This document shows positions 24,133 to 32,549 of a stretch of 49,730 bases of DNA, one piece after another. The notes beneath the pieces were generated by a model that was given only the letters and a program-made list of their open reading frames with translations, did no database searches and was not told the origin of the DNA. Location: the NCBI GenBank assembly GCA_937876995.1, contig CALEFD010000031.1, positions 1 to 49,730 on the forward strand. The letters are read 5' to 3'. The DNA comes from an uncultured Bacteroidales bacterium. GTDB lineage: Bacteria > Bacteroidota > Bacteroidia > Bacteroidales > Bacteroidaceae. The position numbers and the translations under genes were made by a program. Each line of letters opens with the position of its first letter. Position 1 is the first letter of the stretch.

Positions 24133-24555
24133 ATGTCAGTAAACAAAGTAACATTGATTGGTAACGTTGGTAAAGATCCAGATGTAAGATATTTGGATAA
24201 TCACGTGTGTGTGGCAAATATTACACTTGCTACAACAGATCGTGCATATACGTTACAGAACGGTACCCAGGTACCGGAGAGAACAGAATGGCACAATTTG
24301 GTCTTTTGGCGCGGATTGGCTGAAACTGTAGAAAAATACGTTCACAAAGGTGATAAACTCTATGTGGAAGGCGCTATCAGGTATCGTAATTATGATGACC
24401 AGAATGGTGTTAAACGTTATGTAACAGAAATCTTTGTTGATTCTTTTGAGATGTTATCATCAAGAGGACAGCAAAAACAACAAGATGTTTCCGCTCAGGC
24501 AGTTAATCCTGAATCGCAGGTGCCGCCTAAGTCGGAATCGGGATTGCCATTCTGA
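24133..24555 (+). CDS. ssb: Single-stranded DNA-binding protein
   Basis: SSB coats single-stranded DNA in replication and repair. The 140-residue protein has the OB-fold start SVNKVTLIGNVGKDPDVRYL, the TEWHNLVFWRGLAETVEKYV segment, GDKLYVEGAIRYRNY, and a short flexible tail ending in the acidic G-L-P-F, a variant of the D-D-I-P-F partner-binding tip. It is the first gene of ssb-gldE-phosphopantetheinyl transferase. In many Bacteroidota mutY lies between HU and ssb, but here no gene fits in the 203-base gap. Confidence 0.96.
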   Translation: MSVNKVTLIGNVGKDPDVRYLDNHVCVANITLATTDRAYTLQNGTQVPERTEWHNLVFWRGLAETVEKYVHKGDKLYVEGAIRYRNYDDQNGVKRYVTEIFVDSFEMLSSRGQQKQQDVSAQAVNPESQVPPKSESGLPF

Positions 24556-24578
24556 ATTAAAGAATACGGAGGTTGGAA

Positions 24579-25877
24579 ATGGATAGTTTAATGAGTATCA
24601 CATTCGAAACTCCTACGGTTGGGACCGTTATCGCAATGGTAACGGCCCTATTCTTATTGATGATGTCTGCTTTTGTGTCGGCTTCGGAAATAGCTTTTTT
24701 TTCCATGTCGCCGGAAGATATAAGAGTTATCAAACGTGGAGAGTTTAATGCAGATAGAAAAGTGGATAATCTGATGGGCGATTCAGAAAGGTTGCTGGCG
24801 ACTATACTTATTGCTAATAACCTGGTTAATGTGGCCATAATTTTGTTGCTGGATTTGTCTTTTGCTCAGATGATTGATTTTGGTGCGTCCAAATGGTTGG
24901 AGTTTGTGGTATTGACAGTACTTCTTACCTTTGTATTATTGCTCTTTGGTGAGATTATTCCAAAACTTTATGCTTCTCACAACTCTTTGTCGTTTACTAG
25001 AAGGGCGTCTTCTGTATTATCTATTCTCGTAGTTGTACTAAAGCCGCTTTCATCTCTTCTGATGAAGTCTAATGTGCTGGCAGACAAATTGGTGAAAAAA
25101 AAGAAGTACAATATATCGGTAGATGAATTGGAGCATGCTCTAGAGTTGACAGATTCAGAAGATATTCATGAAGAACAGGAGATGCTTGAAGGTGTAATCC
25201 GTTTTGGTGACGAAACAGTAGTGGATATAATGACCTCTCGTCTTGATATGGTAATGCTTGATATTAAATCATCGTTTGCTGATGTTATGAAATGTATAGC
25301 AGAAAATATCTATTCCAGAGTCCCGGTTTATTCAGGTACTTCAGATAATATAAAAGGTGTACTTTATATAAAAGACCTTATACCTTATTTAGAAAAAGGT
25401 GACAATTTTAGATGGCAATCGCTTATTCGCCCTGCTTTTTTTGTGCCGGAGTCTAAAAAAATTGATGATTTGTTGCACGATTTCCAAACAGGCAGGATCC
25501 ATATTGCAATAGTAGTTGATGAATTTGGAGGAACTTCCGGATTGGTAACATTGGAAGATGTTATTGAGGAGATTCTTGGCGAAATTAACGACGAATTTGA
25601 CGAAGACGATTCTCTGTTTATAGAATTGGACGAAAATAGGTTTGTTTTTGATGGTAAAATACCTCTGTCTGAATTCTTTAAAGTTGTAGATCTGGATGAA
25701 CAGGATTATCTGGATGATATGGGCGAAGCCGATACTTTGGCAGGTTGGTTGTTGGAGATGAAGGGCGATTTTCCACGTAAGGGCGAAGAGTTGAAATGTA
25801 AACAAATAGCCTTTAAGGTGATAGAAAAGAAAGATAGAAGAATAGCCCGTATTCAGGTGGAAATTAAAAAGAGGTAA
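24579..25877 (+). CDS. gldE: GldE-type CNNM/CBS-domain membrane protein
   Basis: This 432-residue protein has a DUF21/CNNM membrane domain with about four helices in residues 10-180 (TALFLLMMSAFVSASEIAFF, VNVAIILLLDLSF, VLTVLLTFVLLLFGEIIPKL). Two CBS domains (about 195-320, SRVPVYSGTSDNIKGVLYIK and IAIVVDEFGGTSGLVTLEDV) and a CorC/HlyC-type C-terminal domain follow. Relatives move or sense magnesium, and the family name GldE comes from gliding Flavobacteria. No other gld genes are here, so gliding is not implied. The ATG at 24579 follows a good GGAGG at 24568-24572; an upstream TTG at 24573 abuts that site and is rejected. Confidence 0.92.
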   Translation: MDSLMSITFETPTVGTVIAMVTALFLLMMSAFVSASEIAFFSMSPEDIRVIKRGEFNADRKVDNLMGDSERLLATILIANNLVNVAIILLLDLSFAQMIDFGASKWLEFVVLTVLLTFVLLLFGEIIPKLYASHNSLSFTRRASSVLSILVVVLKPLSSLLMKSNVLADKLVKKKKYNISVDELEHALELTDSEDIHEEQEMLEGVIRFGDETVVDIMTSRLDMVMLDIKSSFADVMKCIAENIYSRVPVYSGTSDNIKGVLYIKDLIPYLEKGDNFRWQSLIRPAFFVPESKKIDDLLHDFQTGRIHIAIVVDEFGGTSGLVTLEDVIEEILGEINDEFDEDDSLFIELDENRFVFDGKIPLSEFFKVVDLDEQDYLDDMGEADTLAGWLLEMKGDFPRKGEELKCKQIAFKVIEKKDRRIARIQVEIKKR

Positions 25878-25893
25878 TCTAACGTTTTTTTTT

Positions 25894-26544
25894 ATGGCTC
25901 TTTACAAAAGAATAGAATGTAAAGAAGGTGTTGTGTTAGGAGTTTGGAAAATTGAAGAAACTCTGGACACCTTGTTGTCTTTCTATCCGAACGATAAAGA
26001 GATTTTGCAGTTGTCAGAAAGCAATATCAACAATCAAAGACTCATTGAAAAAATTGCAGTCAGGGTGCTGTTACATACTCTGTTACCTACTGAAAACATA
26101 AGTATTGCATACGAACAATCGGGCAAACCTGTGTTAAACAACGGCAAGTATAGTGTCAGTATATCGCATACTAAAGGTTTTGTGGCTGTAATAATAGCTC
26201 CTGTACAGAATTCAGTGGGGATAGATATAGAACCTGTATCTGATAGAACCATAAAGGTGGCTAAACGTTTTATGGGAACAGAAGAGTTCTTGGAACTTAT
26301 GGACAATGCAGATTCAGCAGTATCTACCATCTGTTGGTCAGCCAAAGAGGCGTTGTATAAAGTTATAGGCAGTCCGGTGTCTGACTTTAGAAAAACCATA
26401 AGGATTTTGCCATTTCCTCTTGCTGAAAGTGGAACATTGATTGCTCGGATACTATATGATGCAAATCTGCAATATACCATGAATTATCTGATTTTTGATA
26501 ACGTAGTGTTAGTTTGGGCTTGTACCTACAGAACTATTTGTTAA
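25894..26544 (+). CDS. 4'-phosphopantetheinyl transferase, Sfp-type
   Basis: These enzymes move the phosphopantetheine arm from CoA to a carrier-protein serine. The 216-residue protein has the paired motifs of the superfamily: VGIDIEPVSDRTIKVAKRFM (Mg-binding D and E) and ICWSAKEALYKVIG (W-S-A-K-E-A-x-x-K). The upstream I-S-H-T-K-G-F segment (SISHTKGFVAV) is also present. The length suits the Sfp/AcpT branch rather than AcpS. It follows gldE by 16 bases, a frequent arrangement in Bacteroidales. The target is probably the fatty-acid acyl carrier protein, since no polyketide or peptide synthetase genes are in view. Confidence 0.9.
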   Translation: MALYKRIECKEGVVLGVWKIEETLDTLLSFYPNDKEILQLSESNINNQRLIEKIAVRVLLHTLLPTENISIAYEQSGKPVLNNGKYSVSISHTKGFVAVIIAPVQNSVGIDIEPVSDRTIKVAKRFMGTEEFLELMDNADSAVSTICWSAKEALYKVIGSPVSDFRKTIRILPFPLAESGTLIARILYDANLQYTMNYLIFDNVVLVWACTYRTIC

Positions 26545-26584
26545 TCAAATACCGGAAAAAGTTGAATTTTGCATTTATATATTT

Positions 26585-26592
26585 TAACTTTG
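26585..26592 (+). promoter_or_regulatory. -7 promoter element TAACTTTG upstream of the giant lipoprotein gene
   Basis: TAACTTTG matches TAnnTTTG, with a near-match -33 GTTG at 26561-26564 (20-base spacer). It sits inside an open frame extending upstream, so it supports the ATG at 26617 as the start. Confidence 0.65.
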
Positions 26593-26616
26593 CAATTCGT
26601 AATAATATCATCAATA

Positions 26617-29600
26617 ATGAAAAGTCGTTATAATCTTTTGCTTGGCATTTGTATTGCCTCTGTAGCGGGTTTGGTTTCTTGTGTCTCTTCAACCGATGAA
26701 CTTGACCTGAATAAGGAAGTAAAACTGGATATGCACCTTGCACCGTCCGGTATTTCTTTACCGTTGGGAAATTTGAGCAAAATCTATCTGGATTCTTTGA
26801 TAGAAGTGGATGTAAATGATCCTGATGCTTTAATACAAAAATTAGATGGTTCGCTGTATGGTATATCGTTGAAAGACAGCGTGGACAAAATTACCATCGA
26901 TGTGGATGAAATCAGTTTTGATATAGACAATCCTGAAATAGATCCTATTGAAATTTCTTTTGAGGATCCAACGCCGGAAAATGTAAAACTGGACAGAACA
27001 GAAGAGGTGTTCAGTATAGATATTGATGAAATAGATCTACAGACAATCAATGAATCGCTTCCAATGTTCAGCAAATCGCAGAACAATAACCCTATAGAGG
27101 TGGAAGGACTACCGGAGATTCTGGAAGTGCCATTTACAAAGAGTGTAAATGTAAATGGTTACAGCATTACAATAGATACCATATTTGAGGTTCAAACTCC
27201 AAATATTACGCCACAAGGAACTTTTGAAGATTTTGAATTGCCAATAAAATTTGATTATGTTGCAAATGTTCTGGGTACTTCTTATCCCATTCATATTGAT
27301 ACAGCAATAACAGTTGACGGCTCTGATTATGAATTACCAAGAGTAGGTTTTGAAGTAGAAATACCGGAGACAACAGTTGAATTTGATTTTGAATATGACC
27401 AATTCCCAACTGATGTAGAAACTATCAATACTATCTATTTTGCAGACGACAAGAATATGAGTTCTGAAAATGGTCAGCTTATAGAATTTGATGTAAATCT
27501 GAAGCAGGTTGATGCACTGTTTATAGATCCATATTACAATGTTAAAAGCCTGACTGTAGAATTCCCTGAAGAGATAGTTCTGGAAAAAGACCCTCTTTAT
27601 GAACTAGACCATTATGTAACAATTGAAAATGGTCATATATTTAAGTTGGAAATGCCGGCATCGGATTCTCTATTTGTGAATAAAATTGGAACTCTTGTTG
27701 ATCCGAATAATCCTACAAACCTGCCACTTAGTTTCTATGTCAAGCAGATGAATCTGAATAGAGGTGTGGACCAAGGTTCTACATCTACTATGACATACAC
27801 CGGTGATATTAAGTATAATATGACTTTTGTGGTTAAGGGTCAGCCATACTTGATAGGAAAGGAAGCTCTCGATATGACAATGGGACTTGAAGAGAAACTG
27901 GCTCTTAAAGATTTGACAGTTACTACAAAAACCAAACAGATAGAACTGGACGATAATGTTGTTGCTATAGATGCAGAAGTAGATGGTTTGGAAGATATTT
28001 CAAAGATAAACGATATTACTTTTATTGAAGATGAGAGCTTTATAAAGCTACAGATTTCAGCATTGGATTTAGATCCATTCTCATTTGATGAAGCGCAAGG
28101 CGGTTTCTATATACAGCTTCCTGATATGTTTGAATTTGCAGGTGGTTGTGTAGATGAACAGGGTAATCTTATTGCAAGCATAGATGACAATAATAGATTT
28201 GTACTAAATCCTTCAAAGATTATAGGCAATACTATAATGCTAAAACCAAAGAGGATAGATATTTCAGATAAATCTATAGTAGATGGTAAAATTACAATAG
28301 ACGACCAAGTAAATTACGGTGGTGAAATATTTATTGGTAAGGCAGAAAATATAGGCTTGAGCGATGTTGAAAAGCTTTCATCTCAGGATGTAACAATAAC
28401 AATGTGGGGTGAATTGGTTATAGATAATGCCAATGTGGTAACAGATGTTATTGCTTCCGAACTGGAAGATAGTACAGCTATCAATATTGATGAAGAGATA
28501 GACGATTTGTTATTGATGGTTAAGAATATTGAACTGGAAAATAGTGCAACTATAGATGTTGCAATGCAGTTTGAAGGCATTCCTACAACTATCGATAATA
28601 TTTTGCTGGATAATTTTGTTCTTGAATTCCCAGATTTCATTGAATTGAGTTATACCGGTGATGATAGCAGAATAGAGCTATTTCAAAATGGTGTAAGAAT
28701 CAATGGCAATCTTACAAAAGAAGAACTGGTATCGGGCGGTAAGGGCTTTGTAATAAGCGGTATTGCAGTAGAAGGATTTGATTTTGCAAATCCGCTTTAT
28801 ACACAAAATGTAGATGGAAAGAACAGATTGGTACTAAAAGATCAACAAGTTAAATTCAGTGGAGCTGTTAAGGTTGTTAACCAAGAGATTTCAAGCAGTG
28901 AACTGCAGGATATTAAGATTACTCCATCAGTAAATATTGGTAGAATTTTAGTTAAATCGTTTACAGGTAAGGTTTATCCGGAGATAGACCCTGTTAACGA
29001 AGCTATAGCATTAGATTTAGGTGATGAATTGTCATTCCTGCAAAACGATAATAACAATCTCTCATTATCAGATCCGCAGATATCTGTAAATATCACAACC
29101 AATTTCTCTATTCCTATTGAATTGGATATCAACCTCAATTCCAAGAAGAAAGATGGTTCATTTATAGCAGAAAATATTGCTCCTGACATGGGTAAGGTTA
29201 TTATTCCTGCTTGTCCAAGAAATGAAGAGAAACAGACTACAACTATCATATTCCAGAAGAATGAAGATAGAGAATCTGTTATGGGTGATTCAATATACGT
29301 TAAGATAAGCCGTCTGCCTGAATTGTTGTCAACTATACCGGATTCGGTTATATTTAGTTTGATAGCTCAAGCAGATACTTCAATGACAGATCCTGCTCAA
29401 TATCATTATGCAGATTTGTCGCGCGAACTTGCTGTTAATGCCGATTTTGCAGTAGAAGTGCCATTAGTATTTGATAATCTCTTCATAGAGTATTCAGATA
29501 CAATCTCTGATTTGCAAAAAGATATCTTCTCTGAAATTTCAGATATGGTAGATGGTTTGAATATCAGATTAAAGGCGAAAGTGGAAAGTACACTGCCGTT

Positions 29601-29904
29601 AGGCGTAAATGTTACAGCTGTGCCTCTGGATATAAATGGTAACCCAATTCAGAATGGTGTGACTGTAGAAGAGATTACGCTTGAACCGGGTTCGGAAGAT
29701 AATCCATCTGTATCTGATTTAGTATTGGAAATAGATATAGAAGAGGGTATGATAAATGTGCTTGACGGATTGGTTATCAAAGCAGAATGTGAATCGCAGC
29801 AGGATAAGCAATCTGAATTGCGTAGTACTCAGTACATATATGTTAAAGATGTTGTATTACAACTACCACAGGGTGTGGCATTAGATTTAACTGACAACAA
29901 ATAA
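26617..29904 (+). CDS. Large repetitive lipoprotein of unknown function (1095 residues)
   Basis: The start MKSRYNLLLGICIASVAG leads into the lipobox LVSC, so the mature protein is lipid-anchored through Cys at about residue 22. The rest is acidic, predicted mostly beta, with few helices. A module recurs. Segments with the pattern L-x-F/L-P-x-x-I/F-x-L start near residues 309 (VEFPEEIVLEKD), 495 (IQLPDMFEFAGG) and 666 (LEFPDFIELSYTG). A last copy is cut short at the C-terminus (LQLPQGVALDL). Copies are followed by N-x-F-x-L and by G-x-I-x-I strands. It lies 10 bases before a DUF5723 outer-membrane-type protein, and the pair probably works at the cell surface or outer membrane. I do not recognise a named function. 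Confidence 0.85.
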   Translation: MKSRYNLLLGICIASVAGLVSCVSSTDELDLNKEVKLDMHLAPSGISLPLGNLSKIYLDSLIEVDVNDPDALIQKLDGSLYGISLKDSVDKITIDVDEISFDIDNPEIDPIEISFEDPTPENVKLDRTEEVFSIDIDEIDLQTINESLPMFSKSQNNNPIEVEGLPEILEVPFTKSVNVNGYSITIDTIFEVQTPNITPQGTFEDFELPIKFDYVANVLGTSYPIHIDTAITVDGSDYELPRVGFEVEIPETTVEFDFEYDQFPTDVETINTIYFADDKNMSSENGQLIEFDVNLKQVDALFIDPYYNVKSLTVEFPEEIVLEKDPLYELDHYVTIENGHIFKLEMPASDSLFVNKIGTLVDPNNPTNLPLSFYVKQMNLNRGVDQGSTSTMTYTGDIKYNMTFVVKGQPYLIGKEALDMTMGLEEKLALKDLTVTTKTKQIELDDNVVAIDAEVDGLEDISKINDITFIEDESFIKLQISALDLDPFSFDEAQGGFYIQLPDMFEFAGGCVDEQGNLIASIDDNNRFVLNPSKIIGNTIMLKPKRIDISDKSIVDGKITIDDQVNYGGEIFIGKAENIGLSDVEKLSSQDVTITMWGELVIDNANVVTDVIASELEDSTAINIDEEIDDLLLMVKNIELENSATIDVAMQFEGIPTTIDNILLDNFVLEFPDFIELSYTGDDSRIELFQNGVRINGNLTKEELVSGGKGFVISGIAVEGFDFANPLYTQNVDGKNRLVLKDQQVKFSGAVKVVNQEISSSELQDIKITPSVNIGRILVKSFTGKVYPEIDPVNEAIALDLGDELSFLQNDNNNLSLSDPQISVNITTNFSIPIELDINLNSKKKDGSFIAENIAPDMGKVIIPACPRNEEKQTTTIIFQKNEDRESVMGDSIYVKISRLPELLSTIPDSVIFSLIAQADTSMTDPAQYHYADLSRELAVNADFAVEVPLVFDNLFIEYSDTISDLQKDIFSEISDMVDGLNIRLKAKVESTLPLGVNVTAVPLDINGNPIQNGVTVEEITLEPGSEDNPSVSDLVLEIDIEEGMINVLDGLVIKAECESQQDKQSELRSTQYIYVKDVVLQLPQGVALDLTDNK

Positions 29905-29914
29905 TTGACTGATT

Positions 29915-31315
29915 ATGAAGAAAAATAGTATAAAAATAGGCTTATCAGTAATATTGGGTTTTGTAGTAGCTGCATCTTCAGTGGCACAGACAATAAATTC
30001 AAGTTATTTTATAGACGGTTCTTTTGATAAACATCTTTTGAATCCTGCACTGACTCCTGAACGTGGATATATTTCACTACCGGTATTAGGCGGTTATTCT
30101 TTAACTTTAAACAGTAATGTAGGATTGTCTAATTTCCTGTACGAATCAGAAACAAATCCGGGTATGCTTACCACTTTTATGAGTAGCGAAATAGACAAAA
30201 ACAGGTTTATGCAATCCTTGCCTGACGTGTCTCAAATAGATATGGCTCTGGATATGGAACTTCTTACTTTGGGATTTAAAGCTTTTGGCGGCTTTAACAC
30301 TATCTCAATGTCAATGAAAAATAGAGAGACTATCTCTATTCCACAGCAGATGTTTGGTTTTATGAAAGCAAGTTTGTCAGATGGTAATTATCTGATAGAA
30401 GATGTAAATGTTAATAGTGTAACCTATCTGGAAACCTCATTAGGACACTCTCATAAAATAACCGATAATCTTACTGTAGGTGCAAAACTGAAATTCCTGA
30501 CAGGTGTTGCTTATGCTGATGCAAATATTAATCAGCTTAAGGCAAATGTATCTGAACAGAGTTGGGTGGTTAATGCAAATGTTGAAATGCGTGCAACGGC
30601 TACAGGTGTAACTATTACAACAAACACTGCTGAAGAAGGTGAAATAGAAGAGATTGAAGCAGAGGTGTTGTATCAGGGAGCATCAAGCACTGGATTTGCT
30701 TTCGATATGGGTGCTCTTTACGATATGAGTGATTTGGTTGATGGTCTTTCTGTTTCTGCATCTGTTACAGATATAGGTGGAATTAAATGGAAAGATATGG
30801 TAGTAGGTAAAACCAAGAATGAAGATATAGTATTTGATGGTTTTGATAATTATGATGTTTTGGGTGGCCACGACGATGAGACTACTGAAATAGATCAATT
30901 AGAGGACGATTTCAAAGAGATGATTAAACTGTATGAGGCTCCATCAGAAACACAAAAAATAAATATTGGTGCAACTATCAGAGTGGGTGCGGAATATACA
31001 TTGCCGTTTGCTGATTGGATTTCAGTGGGTGAACTCTTTACATACCGTATGGGTTTGCGCAATTATACAGAGTCAAGAACATCTTTAGTGCTTTCACCAA
31101 CCAAATGGTTCGATTTATCAGGTAACGTGGCATTTACATCAACCTATGGTACCGTTCTGGGATTTGTTGTGAATTTGCATCCTGCCGGTTTCAACCTATT
31201 CCTTGCCAGCGATGGTGTAAAGGCTACATTGAATCCACAGATGATTCCTGTAAGCGAATTTGGTGCTAATATTATTATGGGTGTAAAAATTCCTGTAGGT
31301 AAGCGTCTATATTGA
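29915..31315 (+). CDS. DUF5723 family outer-membrane protein (PorV/FadL-like barrel)
   Basis: This 466-residue protein has a signal peptide (about 1-25, ending SSVAQ). The start of the mature part, SSYFIDGSFDKHLLNPALTP, matches the DUF5723 family of Bacteroidales. These are predicted outer-membrane beta-barrels related to PorV/PorP-type proteins. Alternating amphipathic strands run to the C-terminus, which ends in G-V-K-I-P-V-G-K-R-L-Y with an aromatic last residue, as is common in barrels. An acidic insert (about residues 230-250 and 310-345) may form extracellular loops. It follows the giant lipoprotein by 10 bases. Function is unknown; a surface complex with that lipoprotein is inference. 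Confidence 0.82.
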   Translation: MKKNSIKIGLSVILGFVVAASSVAQTINSSYFIDGSFDKHLLNPALTPERGYISLPVLGGYSLTLNSNVGLSNFLYESETNPGMLTTFMSSEIDKNRFMQSLPDVSQIDMALDMELLTLGFKAFGGFNTISMSMKNRETISIPQQMFGFMKASLSDGNYLIEDVNVNSVTYLETSLGHSHKITDNLTVGAKLKFLTGVAYADANINQLKANVSEQSWVVNANVEMRATATGVTITTNTAEEGEIEEIEAEVLYQGASSTGFAFDMGALYDMSDLVDGLSVSASVTDIGGIKWKDMVVGKTKNEDIVFDGFDNYDVLGGHDDETTEIDQLEDDFKEMIKLYEAPSETQKINIGATIRVGAEYTLPFADWISVGELFTYRMGLRNYTESRTSLVLSPTKWFDLSGNVAFTSTYGTVLGFVVNLHPAGFNLFLASDGVKATLNPQMIPVSEFGANIIMGVKIPVGKRLY

Positions 31316-31320
31316 TTTTC

Positions 31321-31989
31321 ATGACTCAGCTCTTTGCTTCTCCGTTCGATTTCTCTATAGTAGAGGTTATCTTAAAAGGCTTTGTAATAGGGGTGCTTGC
31401 TGCTGCTCCAACAGGGCCTTCGGGCGTATTGTGCATACAGCGTACTCTGAATAAAGGTAGAGCCAAAGGATTTATGACCGGTTTGGGAATTACGTTCAGC
31501 GATACATTTTATGTGTTGTGTACATCATTCGGTCTCTCATTGGTTATGGATTTCTTGCAGGAGAAACAAACTTTTTTGATAGTAAAATTGGTTGGTTGTG
31601 CATTGTTGCTGATATTTGGTATATACACTATACGTAATAATCCGCTTGCTAAACAAAAACAGACAAAACAAAAAGACGATTCTTTGTTATCCTACACAGG
31701 ATCCGGTTTTTTGGTGGCAATAGCAAATCCATTAGTGGTATTTATATACATAGGTATGTTTGCCTATTTCTCTTTCCCTATCAGTGAATTTGAAGGGGTT
31801 AAGAAATTTGTAGCTTTTGCATCGGTAATAGGTGGTGATATATGCTGGTGGCTCTTCTTGTCTTTTCTTATTAACAAGTTAAGAAACAGATTTGATTTGC
31901 GAGGTATTTGGATGATAAACAGAATATTGGGCTGCGTTCTGATAGTGGCTTCGATAGTCTGGTTTGTATATACAGTTGCAACTATTTAA
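31321..31989 (+). CDS. LysE-family exporter
   Basis: LysE/RhtB family proteins export amino acids or related small molecules. The 222-residue protein has about six membrane helices. The family start VILKGFVIGVLAAAPTGPSG carries the conserved proline-glycine region, followed by GFMTGLGITFSDTFY. The short charged loop KQKQTKQKDD separates the two halves, and the second half contains SGFLVAIANPLVVFIYIGMF. Substrate cannot be read from the sequence. The ATG at 31321 is preferred over a TTG at 31312 that overlaps the previous stop. DUF4924 starts directly after its stop. Confidence 0.87.
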   Translation: MTQLFASPFDFSIVEVILKGFVIGVLAAAPTGPSGVLCIQRTLNKGRAKGFMTGLGITFSDTFYVLCTSFGLSLVMDFLQEKQTFLIVKLVGCALLLIFGIYTIRNNPLAKQKQTKQKDDSLLSYTGSGFLVAIANPLVVFIYIGMFAYFSFPISEFEGVKKFVAFASVIGGDICWWLFLSFLINKLRNRFDLRGIWMINRILGCVLIVASIVWFVYTVATI

Positions 31990-31990
31990 T

Positions 31991-32539
31991 ATGTTTGTAT
32001 CCAGGGAATTAAGAGAAAAAAGTATTTCTGAATATCTGCTTTATATGTGGCAGATGGAGGATATTATGCGTGCAGTTGGATTTGATATTGACAAATTGGA
32101 TAGTATGTTGATAAGAAACTGCAATCGTTCAGAAGATGACAAAAATGAATGGCGAGAATGGTTTCAGGATATGATAAATATGATGTTGTCCGAAGACAAA
32201 AAACAGTCGGGACATCTTCAGATAAACGAAAACGTATTGGTCTTTCTGACCGATTTACATAATAGATTGTTAAAATCGTCAAAGACCGAAAACTATAGGG
32301 ACTTATATTATAAGGTGTTACCGTTTATAGTGGAATTTCGTAGTAAGAATAATAGAACCGATACAGAAGAACTTCGTGATTGCTTTGATATGTTGTACGG
32401 AGTCCTGTTGTTGAGATTGCAGAATATTGCAGTATCGGAATCAACAACACAAGCAGTTAATGGAGTGTCAAGATTATTGGCTCTGTTGTCCGATTATTAT
32501 AACAAAGATAGAGTAGGCGATTTGGATTTAGAAGATTGA
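31991..32539 (+). CDS. DUF4924 family protein
   Basis: This 182-residue protein begins MFVSRELREKSISEYLLYMW, followed by QMEDIMRAVGFDIDKL, the conserved start of DUF4924, a Bacteroidales family of unknown function. It is predicted all-helical and soluble, with no signal peptide or membrane helix and no obvious catalytic motif. It begins 1 base after the exporter stop; a TTG-started extension into the exporter gene is unlikely. It lies 10 bases before prfC, so it may be co-expressed with release factor 3. No function is assigned. Confidence 0.85.
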   Translation: MFVSRELREKSISEYLLYMWQMEDIMRAVGFDIDKLDSMLIRNCNRSEDDKNEWREWFQDMINMMLSEDKKQSGHLQINENVLVFLTDLHNRLLKSSKTENYRDLYYKVLPFIVEFRSKNNRTDTEELRDCFDMLYGVLLLRLQNIAVSESTTQAVNGVSRLLALLSDYYNKDRVGDLDLED

Positions 32540-32549
32540 TAGATATTTT

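Noticed and set aside
24573..25877. gldE as evidence for gliding motility
   Set aside because: The family is widespread in non-gliding Bacteroidales and no other gld or spr genes are present.
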